Assembly: GCF_001552635.1 (NCBI RefSeq)
Contig: NZ_BCRO01000039.1
Coordinates: 124,001-188,000, forward strand
Source of the DNA: Actinomadura hibisca NBRC 15177
GTDB taxonomy: Bacteria; Actinomycetota; Actinomycetes; Streptosporangiales; Streptosporangiaceae
DNA length: 64,000 nt
Reading direction: 5' to 3'
Shown piece by piece: positions 41,655 through 50,149 of this stretch; the stretch's first letter is position 1; every line of letters begins with the position of its first letter. The notes beneath the pieces are model-generated. The model ran no database searches. It was not told the origin of the DNA and was given only the letters and a program-made list of their open reading frames with translations. Made by a program: the position numbers and the translations under genes.

Positions 41655-41906
41655 ATGCGCGTGAGCACGGTCCCGTGGACCGGACCGGAGTGGGACGACC
41701 CGGCGCTGACCCGCCTGGCGCGGCGGCTGCGCGAGGCGCACCGGCTCGTCGCGCCGCTGCCGCCGGAGCCCCGCAGGCGGCTGATCAGGCACCTTCTGGC
41801 GATCACCGACCTGGCCAAGCGGGACGCCGACCTGGCCGCCCGCCGACTGGACGCCTTCATCGCCGACCACGGAGCCGATTTTCGCCGGGCGCCCGGTGCC
41901 CGATAG
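41655..41906 (+). CDS. Conserved small hypothetical protein between leuD and hup
   Basis: This 83-aa basic, helical protein starts MRVSTVPWTGPEWDDPALTR and contains LAPLPPEP-like VAPLPPEPRRRLIRHLLAIT. No domain is recognised. GAGGGGG lies just before the ATG; a GTG two codons later (41661) would have better spacing. Its position between leuD and hup and its coding bias support a real gene. Confidence 0.55.
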   Translation: MRVSTVPWTGPEWDDPALTRLARRLREAHRLVAPLPPEPRRRLIRHLLAITDLAKRDADLAARRLDAFIADHGADFRRAPGAR

Positions 41907-42000
41907 CGTGCGTGGTGGCCGGATTCGGTCCGGCGCCCGGCGAGACGGGGGCGAGGCCGACAAAAACGCCTGCGACACGGGAACTCTTCCGTGGGGGTGA

Positions 42001-42029
42001 TTGTGTCGGTGCCTGGGCTCCCTTAGTTT
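42001..42029 (+). promoter_or_regulatory. hup promoter
   Basis: TTGTGT (42001-42006), a 17-bp spacer and TAGTTT (42024-42029) form a vegetative-type promoter about 27 bases before the HU ribosome site GAGGAG. Confidence 0.65.
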
Positions 42030-42063
42030 CGTTCGGGCAAGGGGGGAACTAGAGGAGTAACCC

Positions 42064-42342
42064 ATGAACAAGCGTGAGCTGGTGGACGCCATCTCCGAGC
42101 GGCTCGGCAGCAAGAAGGCCGCCGCCGAGGCCGTCGATGCCATCCTGGAGACGATCCAGACCGCCGTCGCCAAGGGCGACAAGGTCGCGATCACCGGGTT
42201 CGGTTCGTTCGAGAAGGCCGACCGGCCTGCCCGCACGGCCCGGAACCCGGCGACGGGCAAGACCATCGACGTTCCCGCGACGTCCGTGCCGAAGTTCAAG
42301 GCCGGCGCCGACTTCAAGAACCTGGTGGCCGGCAAGAAGTAG
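42064..42342 (+). CDS. hup: Histone-like DNA-binding protein HU
   Basis: This 92-aa nucleoid protein bends and compacts DNA as a dimer. It starts MNKRELVDAISERLGSKKAA, has the core GDKVAITGFGSFEKADRPAR, and the DNA-binding arm (RTARNPATGKTIDVPATSVP), ending in FKAGADFKNLVAGKK. It is the short HU form without the Lys/Ala tail of HupS. GAGGAG precedes the ATG, and a strong terminator follows. Confidence 0.97.
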   Translation: MNKRELVDAISERLGSKKAAAEAVDAILETIQTAVAKGDKVAITGFGSFEKADRPARTARNPATGKTIDVPATSVPKFKAGADFKNLVAGKK

Positions 42343-42359
42343 GGGCACTTCCCGCGGCG

Positions 42360-42393
42360 GCGCCCGGGACCGGAGCGATCCGGTCCCGGGCGC
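42360..42393 (+). terminator. hup terminator
   Basis: A perfect 14-bp stem (42360-42373 with 42380-42393) and a 6-nt loop, then TGTTGTGTTTCT. It also separates hup from a convergent small gene. Confidence 0.85.
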
Positions 42394-42411
42394 TGTTGTG
42401 TTTCTGAGGCC

Positions 42412-42624
42412 CTAGGCGGGACGGTCGGGGAGCGGGAAGGTCGCCAGGGTGATCACCCAGACGGCGCCGTCGCGCAGCGCCAGCCGCACCCGCTGGCCCC
42501 AGCGCAACATCCGCAGGCCGCCCGCGTCGAAGGCCGCCGCGTCGAAGGGCAGCTCGGTCCCGTCGTCGAGCAGCACGCTGCCCGACCGGGTCTCGGCGTC
42601 ATAGGTGCGCACGGTCGCCTGCAT
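42412..42624 (-). CDS. Small cold-shock-domain-like protein
   Basis: This 70-aa beta-rich protein (MQATVRTYDAETRSGSVLLD, then GTELPFDAAAFDAGGLRMLR and GQRVRLAL) matches the small OB-fold, cold-shock-like proteins encoded beside the F420 guanylyltransferase gene in actinobacteria. The RNP aromatic motifs of true Csp proteins are missing, so nucleic-acid binding is not assured. It starts 10 bases after fbiD ends, in the same operon. Confidence 0.75.
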   Translation of the reverse strand: MQATVRTYDAETRSGSVLLDDGTELPFDAAAFDAGGLRMLRWGQRVRLALRDGAVWVITLATFPLPDRPA

Positions 42625-42634
42625 GGGCGCAACC

Positions 42635-43306
42635 TTAGGCGAACGAGCCCGAGGCGGGCAGCAGCGCCGCCACGGCGGCGGTGCGGGGGCCGAGGCCCAG
42701 CGCCAGCGCCGCCTTCAGGTCGTCCAGGGTGTCCACGTCGCGGCGCACGCTGTCGATGCCGTCGAGCAGCAGCTCCCGCGCCCCGCGCGACCGGTGCGCG
42801 GCCCGGGACTCGCCGCCGAACGCGGGCGCGAACGGCACCCCCGGGCGGGCCGTGTAGAGCGTGGTGCCGATCCCGGCGGCGTCCGGAACGAACGCCTCGG
42901 GGGCCGCTGCGGCGGCGTCCAGCACCCGCGCCAGCTCCTCGGGCCGCAGCGCGGGCAGGTCGGCCGACAGCGCGCCCACCCCGGCGTCGGGGGACCACTC
43001 GCGGCCGCGACCAGCGCCGTAGACCAGCGCCGGGTTCAGGCCCACGTCGGGCTCGTCGGGGACGACCCGCGCGCCCAGCGCCGACAGCTCGGCGGCGGCC
43101 AGCGGGTCGTCGGTGACCACGATCACATCGCGGACCCGGGCGCAGCGCAGCGCCGCGCCGACCGTGTCGGTCGCCACGGCCAGGGCCAGCGCCTCGCGGT
43201 GCGGCCCGGCGGCCTCGGCCATGCGGGTCTTGGCCCGCGCCAGCACCTTGACGGGCACCACGAGCGACCACGGGAGAGAAGGCGCCTCGCGCTCTGCGGT
43301 AAACAT
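42635..43306 (-). CDS. fbiD: Phosphoenolpyruvate/2-phospho-L-lactate guanylyltransferase
   Basis: This enzyme (FbiD/CofC) activates the phosphorylated three-carbon acid with GTP for coenzyme F420 synthesis. The 223-aa protein has the nucleotidyltransferase N-terminus SLVVPVKVLARAKTRMAEAA, then VRDVIVVTDDPLAAAELSAL, GVGALSADLPALRPEELARV and IGTTLYTA with PFAPAFGGES. Other F420 genes are not adjacent. It is divergent from plsC, as often in this core block. Confidence 0.93.
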   Translation of the reverse strand: MFTAEREAPSLPWSLVVPVKVLARAKTRMAEAAGPHREALALAVATDTVGAALRCARVRDVIVVTDDPLAAAELSALGARVVPDEPDVGLNPALVYGAGRGREWSPDAGVGALSADLPALRPEELARVLDAAAAAPEAFVPDAAGIGTTLYTARPGVPFAPAFGGESRAAHRSRGARELLLDGIDSVRRDVDTLDDLKAALALGLGPRTAAVAALLPASGSFA

Positions 43307-43393
43307 GTCAGCTCGACACTATGCGCTCCCAACCGCGACACTTGAGGACACCCCACGTCCGGCGCGGGGATTCGGATCGAGGAGGGAAGGGCC

Positions 43394-44299
43394 GTGAGCG
43401 AGGGCTATTCGCCGGCCTGGCGGCGGTTCACGATCGTCATCCTGCGCCCGCTGCTGTACGGGCTGCTCAGGCGGGACTGGCGCGGCCGGGGCAACGTGCC
43501 CCGCACCGGCGGCGTGATCATCGCGGCCAACCACATCTCCGAGTCCGACCCGCTGGCGCTCGCCCACTTCGTCTACGAGTCCGGCCGCTACCCCGTCTAC
43601 CTCGCCAAGTCCACGCTGTTCGAGGTGCCGGTGCTCAAGGCGATCCTGCGCGGCACCGGCCAGATCCCCGTCTACCGCGACAGCGCCGACGCGGCGCTGG
43701 CGCTGCGCGACGCCGAGGCGGCGCTGCGGCGCGGCGAGTGCCTGATGTTCTACCCCGAGGGCAGCTGCACCCGCGACCCGGAGCTGTGGCCGATGACCGG
43801 CCAGACCGGGGTGGCGCGGATGGCGCTGAAGACCGGCGCCCAGGTCGTCCCGGTGGCCAGCTGGGGCGCGCACGAGCTGCTGCCCTACAAGAAGGGCGAG
43901 CAGAGCGGGCTGCGCGGCAGGCTGAAGAAGGGGTTCCACCCGATCCCGCGCAAGACCATGCGGGTGGCGGCCGGACCGCCGGTGGACCTGTCGGCCTACG
44001 CCGGGGAGCCGCTCACCAAGGAGACCCTGCACCGCGCGACGGCCGAGATCATGCACGCGATCGCCGGGCTGCTCGGCGATCTGCGCGGCGAGGAACCGCC
44101 CCGGCAGCTCTACGATCACCACAGGGTCCGGGAGGAGCGCCGCGCCCCGTCCGCCGACCCGGTGGCCGCGCCCGACGCGGCCGTCTCGGCGGCCGCCGAG
44201 CGCGAGGCCGAGCGCGAGGCCGGGAGCGCGCCGGAGGCCGGGGCCGGGCAGGTCGCTCGGGGCCAGGACCGCGACGCGAAGGGCAAGGAGGTCACGTGA
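43394..44299 (+). CDS. plsC: 1-acyl-sn-glycerol-3-phosphate acyltransferase family protein
   Basis: This membrane-associated enzyme transfers acyl groups to lysophosphatidate. The 301-aa protein has the HX4D motif in AANHISESDPLALAHFV, the substrate motif LMFYPEGSCTRDPELW, and VARMALKTGAQVVPVASWG. The last 60 residues are a charged, disordered tail (EREAEREAG). The GTG start has GAGGAGGGAAGG upstream. Its stop overlaps gpsA by 4 bp, so phospholipid genes plsC and gpsA are coupled. Confidence 0.92.
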   Translation: MSEGYSPAWRRFTIVILRPLLYGLLRRDWRGRGNVPRTGGVIIAANHISESDPLALAHFVYESGRYPVYLAKSTLFEVPVLKAILRGTGQIPVYRDSADAALALRDAEAALRRGECLMFYPEGSCTRDPELWPMTGQTGVARMALKTGAQVVPVASWGAHELLPYKKGEQSGLRGRLKKGFHPIPRKTMRVAAGPPVDLSAYAGEPLTKETLHRATAEIMHAIAGLLGDLRGEEPPRQLYDHHRVREERRAPSADPVAAPDAAVSAAAEREAEREAGSAPEAGAGQVARGQDRDAKGKEVT

Positions 44300-45306
44300 C
44301 GTTCCGCACCGCCGTGATGGGGGCCGGGTCGTGGGGGACCACGTTCGCCAAGATGCTGGCCGACGTGGGCGGCGAGGTCACCCTGTGGGGGCGCCGCGCG
44401 AGCGTCGTCGAGGCGATCGACGAACGGCACGAGAACCCCGACTACCTGCCCGGCATCCTGCTGCCCGACGGGCTGCGCGCCACCACCGACCCCGCCGAGG
44501 CGCTCGCCGGGGCCGACTTCGTCGCGCTCGCCGTCCCGGCGCAGACCCTGCGCGAGAACCTGGGCGCCTGGGTGCCGCTGCTGCCGCCCGAGGCGGTGCT
44601 GGTCAGCCTGATGAAGGGCGTGGAGCTCGGCACCACCCGCCGCATGTCGGAGGTGATCGCCGAGGTCGCGCAGGTCCCGGCCGAGCGGGTCGCGGTGTTC
44701 TCCGGCCCCAACCTGGCCCGCGAGATCGCCGCCGGGGAGCCGAGCGCGGCGGTGTCGGCGTGCGTGGACCAGGACAACGCCGAGCGCCTCCAGGCCGCCA
44801 CCATGACCCCCTACTTCCGCGTCTACACCAGCACCGACGTGATCGGCGTCGAGCTGGGCGGCGCGGTCAAGAACATCGTGGGCCTGTGCGTGGGCATGTC
44901 GGTCGGGCTGGGCTTCGGCGCCAACACCCAGGCGCTGCTGATGACGCGCGGGCTCGCCGAGATCGCCCGGCTGGGCGCGGCGCTGGGCGCCGACGAGCAC
45001 ACCTTCGCCGGACTCGCCGGGATGGGCGACCTGATCGCGAGCTGCTCCTCGCCGCTGGCGCGCAACCGCACCTTCGGCGAGAACCTGGGGCGCGGCATGT
45101 CGCTGGAGGAGGTCGTCGCGGTCACCAAGCAGACCGCCGAGGGCGTCAAGTCGGCCGAACCGGTGCTGGAACTGGCGCGCAAGCACAACGTGGAGATGCC
45201 GATCACCGAGGCGGTGGTCAACGTGCTGCACCGCGACGTGCCGATCAAGGAGGCGGCGATCTCGCTGATCTCGCGTTCCCCGAAGCCGGAGCGCTACGGA
45301 GTGTGA
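44296..45306 (+). CDS. gpsA: Glycerol-3-phosphate dehydrogenase [NAD(P)+]
   Basis: This enzyme reduces dihydroxyacetone phosphate to glycerol-3-phosphate for phospholipid synthesis. The 336-aa protein has the Rossmann motif VMGAGSWGTTFAKMLADVGG, FVALAVPAQTLRENL, VFSGPNLAREIAAGEPSAA, the catalytic-lysine segment VELGGAVKNIVGLCVGM, and AGMGDLIASCSSPLARN with RNRTFG. The GTG overlaps the plsC stop. Confidence 0.96.
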   Translation: MTFRTAVMGAGSWGTTFAKMLADVGGEVTLWGRRASVVEAIDERHENPDYLPGILLPDGLRATTDPAEALAGADFVALAVPAQTLRENLGAWVPLLPPEAVLVSLMKGVELGTTRRMSEVIAEVAQVPAERVAVFSGPNLAREIAAGEPSAAVSACVDQDNAERLQAATMTPYFRVYTSTDVIGVELGGAVKNIVGLCVGMSVGLGFGANTQALLMTRGLAEIARLGAALGADEHTFAGLAGMGDLIASCSSPLARNRTFGENLGRGMSLEEVVAVTKQTAEGVKSAEPVLELARKHNVEMPITEAVVNVLHRDVPIKEAAISLISRSPKPERYGV

Positions 45307-45319
45307 CAGACTGTGCGCG

Positions 45320-46459
45320 ATGCGTACGGACATCCGCGCCTCAGGTGAGAACACCCGCGCCGCCCACCTGCCGACCGGCGGCCTGCCGGGCGAGCCCGGC
45401 GACGCGTTCGCCGCGGGGCTGGCGGCCCTGGAAGGGCACCGCCTCGGCGAGCCCGTCGGCGGGCAGGCGTTCGCGTCCGGCACCGCCGCCGCCACCGCCG
45501 TCTTCCTGGCGTTCGCCGGCGCGGGCGCGCACGTGGTCGCGCCGCACTCGGCGTCCGGCGCCGTCCGCGCCCTGCTGACCGGCCCGCTGGCCCGGTTCGG
45601 CGTGCAGGCCACCTTCGCCGACTTCACCGACCCGGCGGCGGTCGGCGCGGCCCTGCGGCCCGCCACCCGCCTGGTCTGGGCCGAGACGCTGGCCGGGCCC
45701 GCCGCGCCCGCCGACCTGCCCGCGCTGGCCGCCGTCGCGCGCCAGGCCGGGGCGGTCCTGGCCGTCGAGTCCACCTGGGCCACGCCGGTGGTGTGCCGCC
45801 CGCTGGAGCACGGCGCGGATCTCGTCGTGCACACCGCCACGCCCTACCTCGGCGGCCACGGCGGCGCGGTCGTCGCCCGTCCCGCGCGGCTCGCGGAGGT
45901 GCGGCGCGTCCACGCCGCGACCGGCGCGGTGCTCGCGCCCGGCCAGGCGCAGGCGTTGCGCCGCGCGCTCGCCACGCTGCCGCTGCGGGTGCGCCGCCAC
46001 TGCGACACCGCCAGCATCGTCGCCGCCGCGCTGGCCCGGCACCCGGCCGTGGCGTCGGTGGCCTACCCCGGCCTGCCCGGCCACCCCGGCCACGGCCTGG
46101 CGCGCGAGCTGTTCGACGCCGGGCCCGAGGGCACCCGCTTCGGCGCGGTCGTCGTGCTCACCCCGCGCGGCGGTTCCGAGGCCGGGCCCGCGCTGGTGGA
46201 GGCGCTGGGCGCGGCCGACGTCTCCGGCGGCGCCCGCACCGAGGCCGTCCACCTGGCCTCGACCACCTACCGGCACCTGGACGCGGCGGGGCTGGCCGCC
46301 GCGGGCGTCGAGCCCGGCGCGGTGCGCCTCGCCGTCGGGCTGGAGGACGCCGACGACCTGATCCGCGCCCTCACCCACGCGTTGGACGCCGTCGCGCGGG
46401 CCGCCGGGCAGGTGCCCCGGTCCCGGCCCGCCGAGCCGCTCGTGGCCGACCCCGGCTGA
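45320..46459 (+). CDS. Cys/Met-metabolism PLP-enzyme homologue lacking the catalytic lysine
   Basis: This 379-aa protein resembles cystathionine gamma-synthase/lyase enzymes, and its position between gpsA and ddl is the usual one for this gene. The canonical SATKYLGGH, whose Lys holds PLP, here reads HTATPYLGGHGG with Pro175. The VDNT Asp is Glu (VESTWATP), and the N-terminal YxRxxNPT motif is absent. The C-terminal VRLAVGLEDADDLIRAL is kept. The frame is intact over 1.1 kb with normal codon use, so it is likely a maintained pseudoenzyme rather than a decayed gene. Confidence 0.8.
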   Translation: MRTDIRASGENTRAAHLPTGGLPGEPGDAFAAGLAALEGHRLGEPVGGQAFASGTAAATAVFLAFAGAGAHVVAPHSASGAVRALLTGPLARFGVQATFADFTDPAAVGAALRPATRLVWAETLAGPAAPADLPALAAVARQAGAVLAVESTWATPVVCRPLEHGADLVVHTATPYLGGHGGAVVARPARLAEVRRVHAATGAVLAPGQAQALRRALATLPLRVRRHCDTASIVAAALARHPAVASVAYPGLPGHPGHGLARELFDAGPEGTRFGAVVVLTPRGGSEAGPALVEALGAADVSGGARTEAVHLASTTYRHLDAAGLAAAGVEPGAVRLAVGLEDADDLIRALTHALDAVARAAGQVPRSRPAEPLVADPG

Positions 46460-46480
46460 TCGGCGGTAGGGTCGGGCATC

Positions 46481-47590
46481 ATGTCCCAGGCTTCAAAGAT
46501 CCGCGTGGCGGTGGTGTTCGGCGGGCGCAGCTCCGAGCACGCCATCTCCTGCGTCACCGCCGGCGCCGTCATGGCCGCCATCGACCGGGACCGCTACGAG
46601 GTGGTGCCGGTCGGCATCGCCCGCGACGGCCGCTGGGTGCTGGCCCCCGCCGACCAGCGGCTGGCCATCGAGGACGGGCGGCTGCCCGAGGTGAGCGGCG
46701 CGGGCCGCGCGCTGGCGCTGCCGTTCGACCCCGACGCCGCCGGGCTGCTGGTGGTCGAGCCGGACCGGGTGCCCGAGACCCTCGGCCAGGTGGACCTGGT
46801 GCTGCCGGTGCTGCACGGCCCCTACGGCGAGGACGGCACGATCCAGGGCCTGCTGGACCTGGCCGGGATCCGCTACGTCGGGGCCGGGGTACTGGCCAGC
46901 GCGGTCGGCATGGACAAGGGCTTCATGAAGCTGGTGTGGCAGGCCCGCGGCCTGCCGGTCGGCCCGTACGTGCTGGTGGGCGACCGCGAGTGGCGGCGCG
47001 AGCGCAAGCGCAAGCTGGACGAGATCAAGGAGCTGGGCTTCCCGGTCTTCGTCAAGCCCGCGCGCGCCGGGTCGAGCATGGGCATCACCCGCGTCACCGC
47101 CGAGCAGGACCTGGAGGCGGCCGTCGAGACCGCCCGCGAGCACGACCCCAAGGTCATCGTGGAGGCCGCGATCGTCGGCCGCGAGATCGAGTGCGGGGTG
47201 CTCCAGGGCGTCGGCGACGACCCGCCCGAGGCGAGCCTGCCCGCCGAGGTGCTCACCTCCGGCGACCAGGACTTCTACGACTTCGAGACCAAGTACCTCG
47301 ACTCCGCCACCACCCTCGCGATCCCGCCGGACCTGCCGTCCGCCGCGATCGAGGAGGTCCAGCGCATCGCCGCGCAGGCGTTCGACGCGCTGGACTGCGA
47401 GGGCCTCGCGCGGGTGGACTTCTTCCACACCCCCGACGGGCGCTGGATCCTCAACGAGATCAACACCATGCCCGGCTTCACCCCGGCCTCGGCGTTCCCG
47501 CAGATGTGGGCGGCCACCGGCCTGGACTACCCGGCCCTGGTGGACCGCCTGATCCAGACCGCGCTGAACCGCCCGCTCGGCCTGCGCTGA
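46481..47590 (+). CDS. ddl: D-alanine--D-alanine ligase
   Basis: This ATP-grasp enzyme joins two D-alanines for peptidoglycan. The 369-aa protein has VVFGGRSSEHAISCVTAGAV, LVLPVLHGPYGEDGTIQGLL, the ATP loop FVKPARAGSSMGITRV, and the metal motif WILNEINTMPGFTPASAFP. The region choosing the second substrate, with Y in KYLDSATTLAIPP, resembles D-Ala-D-Ala rather than D-lactate ligases; this is only a visual judgement. Confidence 0.95.
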   Translation: MSQASKIRVAVVFGGRSSEHAISCVTAGAVMAAIDRDRYEVVPVGIARDGRWVLAPADQRLAIEDGRLPEVSGAGRALALPFDPDAAGLLVVEPDRVPETLGQVDLVLPVLHGPYGEDGTIQGLLDLAGIRYVGAGVLASAVGMDKGFMKLVWQARGLPVGPYVLVGDREWRRERKRKLDEIKELGFPVFVKPARAGSSMGITRVTAEQDLEAAVETAREHDPKVIVEAAIVGREIECGVLQGVGDDPPEASLPAEVLTSGDQDFYDFETKYLDSATTLAIPPDLPSAAIEEVQRIAAQAFDALDCEGLARVDFFHTPDGRWILNEINTMPGFTPASAFPQMWAATGLDYPALVDRLIQTALNRPLGLR

Positions 47591-47622
47591 CCGGCCTGCG
47601 CTGACCCGCCTGCGCTGATTCC

Positions 47623-49497
47623 TCAGTAGGCGAGCCACGTCCCGGCGCGGACCGTGCCGGTGGTGGTTTCAGTGGCGCGGGCGCCGTCGGGGGAGAAGGT
47701 CCACAGCGTGTCGCCGACCATCAGTGATCGCGTGATGGAGTCCTGGCGGCCGGGGTGGGCGATCTCGCCGACGCGGCGGACCGCGTCGCCGTCGATCTTG
47801 AGGACCAAGGCGCGGGCGGTGCCGTCGCCGGTGGTGTGGCCGCGCACGGGCAGGACCGTCAGGCCGGTCTTGGGCCAGTACAGGAAGGCGTGCGGGTCGA
47901 ACTCGGCGTCGCTGCCGGTCCTCGGCAGGTGGTGCACGCCGACGCGGCGGGGCGCGGCCGACACGTCGAAAAGCGACACCTGTGTGCCCTTGACGCGGCC
48001 CTGGGAGTCGGCGTCCTGGCCCACGCCCAGCAGGCGGCCCGGGGCGGTGGGGTGCAGGTAGGCCGAGTATCCGTTGATCTTCAGTTCGCCGGTGACGCGG
48101 GGCTTGGCGGGGTCCTTCAGGTCCACGACGTAGAGCGGGTCGGTCTGGCGGAAGGTCACCACGTAGGCGGCGGTGCCGAGGAAGCGCACCGAGTAGATGC
48201 GCTCGCCCTTGCCGAGGCCGTCGATGGTGCCCACCGTTTTCAGCGCGGAGCCGTCGCGGCGCAGGACGCGGACGGCGCTCTGCGAGCGGCCGCCGGTGGC
48301 CCCGGGGACGGCGTTGCCGCTGGTGGTGGCGACGCGCAGGTGCGTTCCGTCGTCGGACATCGAGTACTGGTTGAGCAGGCCGCCGGGCACCGAGCCGGAC
48401 GCCTCGTAGCGGGGCCGCCCGGTGCCGGGCAGGCTGAACATGTGGATGTCGGTGCGTTCGTCCGGCTGTGCCTGCTGGGGTCTGCCGTTCCAGATGAGCG
48501 GGCGCGGTGGAGTGCCGGTGACGTACAGGGCGCGGCCCGTCGCGTACACGGTCTGGCCTTCGGCGGCGACCGAGACCGGGTCGGGGTCGCCCAGGGGGCG
48601 GGTCAGGTCGAGGGTGAGGACGGTGAGCACGCTGGTGCCGGTGGCCCCGGCGGCGTGGCTGACCCGGTCGCAGGGGACGGTGGTCTTGCTTCCGTTGCCC
48701 ACCTGGAAGGAAGGCAGCCAGGCGCTGAGCGGTGCTTTGCGGACGATGGCGCGGTTGCGCTCGACGGCCTGCTGCTCGGCACCGCGTCCGTGGGGCAGGG
48801 ACGGGAACTCGATGGTCGGGGTGCTGCGGATGACGACGCGCGCGGTCGCCCCGGTCTGGCGGGCGTCCACGTAGGCGGCGTCGCCGGTCATCGAGCCGAC
48901 GACCTTCGGGGTGCCGGAGAGGTCCACCAGCGTCAGCCGCGTCAGCTGGCGGGCGGGGCCGTACAGGGGGCGTGCCGCTCCGAATTGCGGGAACTCGTCC
49001 GACAGCACCAGCACACGGTCACCGTGCAGGAGCAGGCGCGGGTCGCCGCCTGTTGAGCCGGAACCCGGCAGGGCCAGTTTGTGCACGACCTTGCGGGTGG
49101 CGGGGTCGATGACGTTCAGGCGGCCCTGGGCGACGGTGACGATGCGGCGGCCGTCGGTCTTGACCTGGTCGGGCTCGTCGGCGTCGGCCTCGTGGGCGTT
49201 GGTGCGCGAGTGCTCGGGCGGCGGCCCGGACGGCGCCGCTTGCTCGGCACGGGCCGCGGCGCCGGGGGGCACCGCGCCCTGGGCGTCGGACTTCTCCACG
49301 GTGAGAGCGCCGAGCCCGTACGGGGTGACCTGCTTGGCGGTCGCCTCACGCAGGCCGTCCAGCAGGTCGGAGCAGCCGTCGTAGGCGACCAGCCGCATCG
49401 GCGGGGCGGTCACCGGAGGACGGCCGCCGTCCTTGGTGGCGCAGCCCGCCACCAGCAGGGGGACGGCGAGGGCCGGGGCGAGGACGCGGGCGCTCAT
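47623..49497 (-). CDS. Beta-propeller domain lipoprotein (PF09826 type)
   Basis: This 624-aa lipoprotein has a signal ending VPLLVAGC (Cys19). The mature part starts with LVAYDGCSDLLDGLREATAK and contains NAHEADADEPDQVKTDGRRI, the hallmark of the secreted beta-propeller family. Repeats with LTLVDLSGTPKVVGSM, YVVDLKDPAKPRVTGELKIN and VSLFDVSAAPRRVGVHHLPR follow. The function is unknown; a protease-inhibitor-like or surface binding role is possible. It is convergent with ddl, 32 bases from its stop. Confidence 0.9.
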   Translation of the reverse strand: MSARVLAPALAVPLLVAGCATKDGGRPPVTAPPMRLVAYDGCSDLLDGLREATAKQVTPYGLGALTVEKSDAQGAVPPGAAARAEQAAPSGPPPEHSRTNAHEADADEPDQVKTDGRRIVTVAQGRLNVIDPATRKVVHKLALPGSGSTGGDPRLLLHGDRVLVLSDEFPQFGAARPLYGPARQLTRLTLVDLSGTPKVVGSMTGDAAYVDARQTGATARVVIRSTPTIEFPSLPHGRGAEQQAVERNRAIVRKAPLSAWLPSFQVGNGSKTTVPCDRVSHAAGATGTSVLTVLTLDLTRPLGDPDPVSVAAEGQTVYATGRALYVTGTPPRPLIWNGRPQQAQPDERTDIHMFSLPGTGRPRYEASGSVPGGLLNQYSMSDDGTHLRVATTSGNAVPGATGGRSQSAVRVLRRDGSALKTVGTIDGLGKGERIYSVRFLGTAAYVVTFRQTDPLYVVDLKDPAKPRVTGELKINGYSAYLHPTAPGRLLGVGQDADSQGRVKGTQVSLFDVSAAPRRVGVHHLPRTGSDAEFDPHAFLYWPKTGLTVLPVRGHTTGDGTARALVLKIDGDAVRRVGEIAHPGRQDSITRSLMVGDTLWTFSPDGARATETTTGTVRAGTWLAY

Positions 49498-49666
49498 GGA
49501 CGTTGGACGTGGGCGGTGCGCGACCGGTTCCTCCGGATTCCTACGAGTTCCGCGAGGCCGGTGATGTTCGCGTGACGGAAGCTTCAGACCGCTGAAACAG
49601 CTCGGAAACAGGGCTTTCGGCAGGATCGGAGCATCAGCGGAACCGACCGGAAGGACCTTCGTCCCG

Positions 49667-50149
49667 ATGCCCTCGCTCGCCCCCGCCGCCCCCGCCGCTC
49701 TCGGCCAGGACCGCTGGCACCCCGACATCCCGGCGGCCGCGGAGGTGATCACGGGCGGCTCGGCGCGGCTGCTGTGCGCGGGCGGGCCGCTGGTGGTGGT
49801 CGGCGCCGAACCCGGCGACGTGATCGTGGTGGACGTGCTGGCCGCCGGGACCGGCGGCGCGCCCGCGCCGTCCGGGCACCCGGCCCTGATCGGCTGCGCC
49901 CCCGGCCCGGCGCGCGGCGCGCGGATCGGCTCGTGCGCGATCGCGCGGCTCACCGCCGGGGCGCGCGTCCTGCTGCCGGTGCACGTGCCCGGCGCGGAGC
50001 TGTCGGTGGGCGGCCTGCACCTGCCCAGTGCGGTGGGGGAGTGCCGCCCGGTGGCGGAGGGCTGGATCGACCTGCGGGTCAACCTGACCCGGCGCGGGGT
50101 GGAGCGGTTCGGGGTGAGCGGGCCGATCCTGATGACCTCGCCGCTCTAG
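49667..50149 (+). CDS. Shortened acetamidase/formamidase-like protein
   Basis: This 160-aa protein carries scattered FmdA/AmdA blocks in order: DRWHPDIPAAAEV, GDVIVVDVL, GHPALIGCAPGP, LTAGARVLLPVHVPGAELSVG and EGWIDLRVNLTRRGVERFG. Canonical enzymes are about 400 aa, so the middle domains are missing. The usual LSVGDLHFSQGDGE reads LSVGGLHLPSAVGE, losing the acidic residues. It could be an internally deleted remnant or a new small protein; the frame is open and GAAGGAC precedes the ATG. Its 3' end overlaps the convergent CMD gene by 4 bp. Confidence 0.6.
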   Translation: MPSLAPAAPAALGQDRWHPDIPAAAEVITGGSARLLCAGGPLVVVGAEPGDVIVVDVLAAGTGGAPAPSGHPALIGCAPGPARGARIGSCAIARLTAGARVLLPVHVPGAELSVGGLHLPSAVGECRPVAEGWIDLRVNLTRRGVERFGVSGPILMTSPL

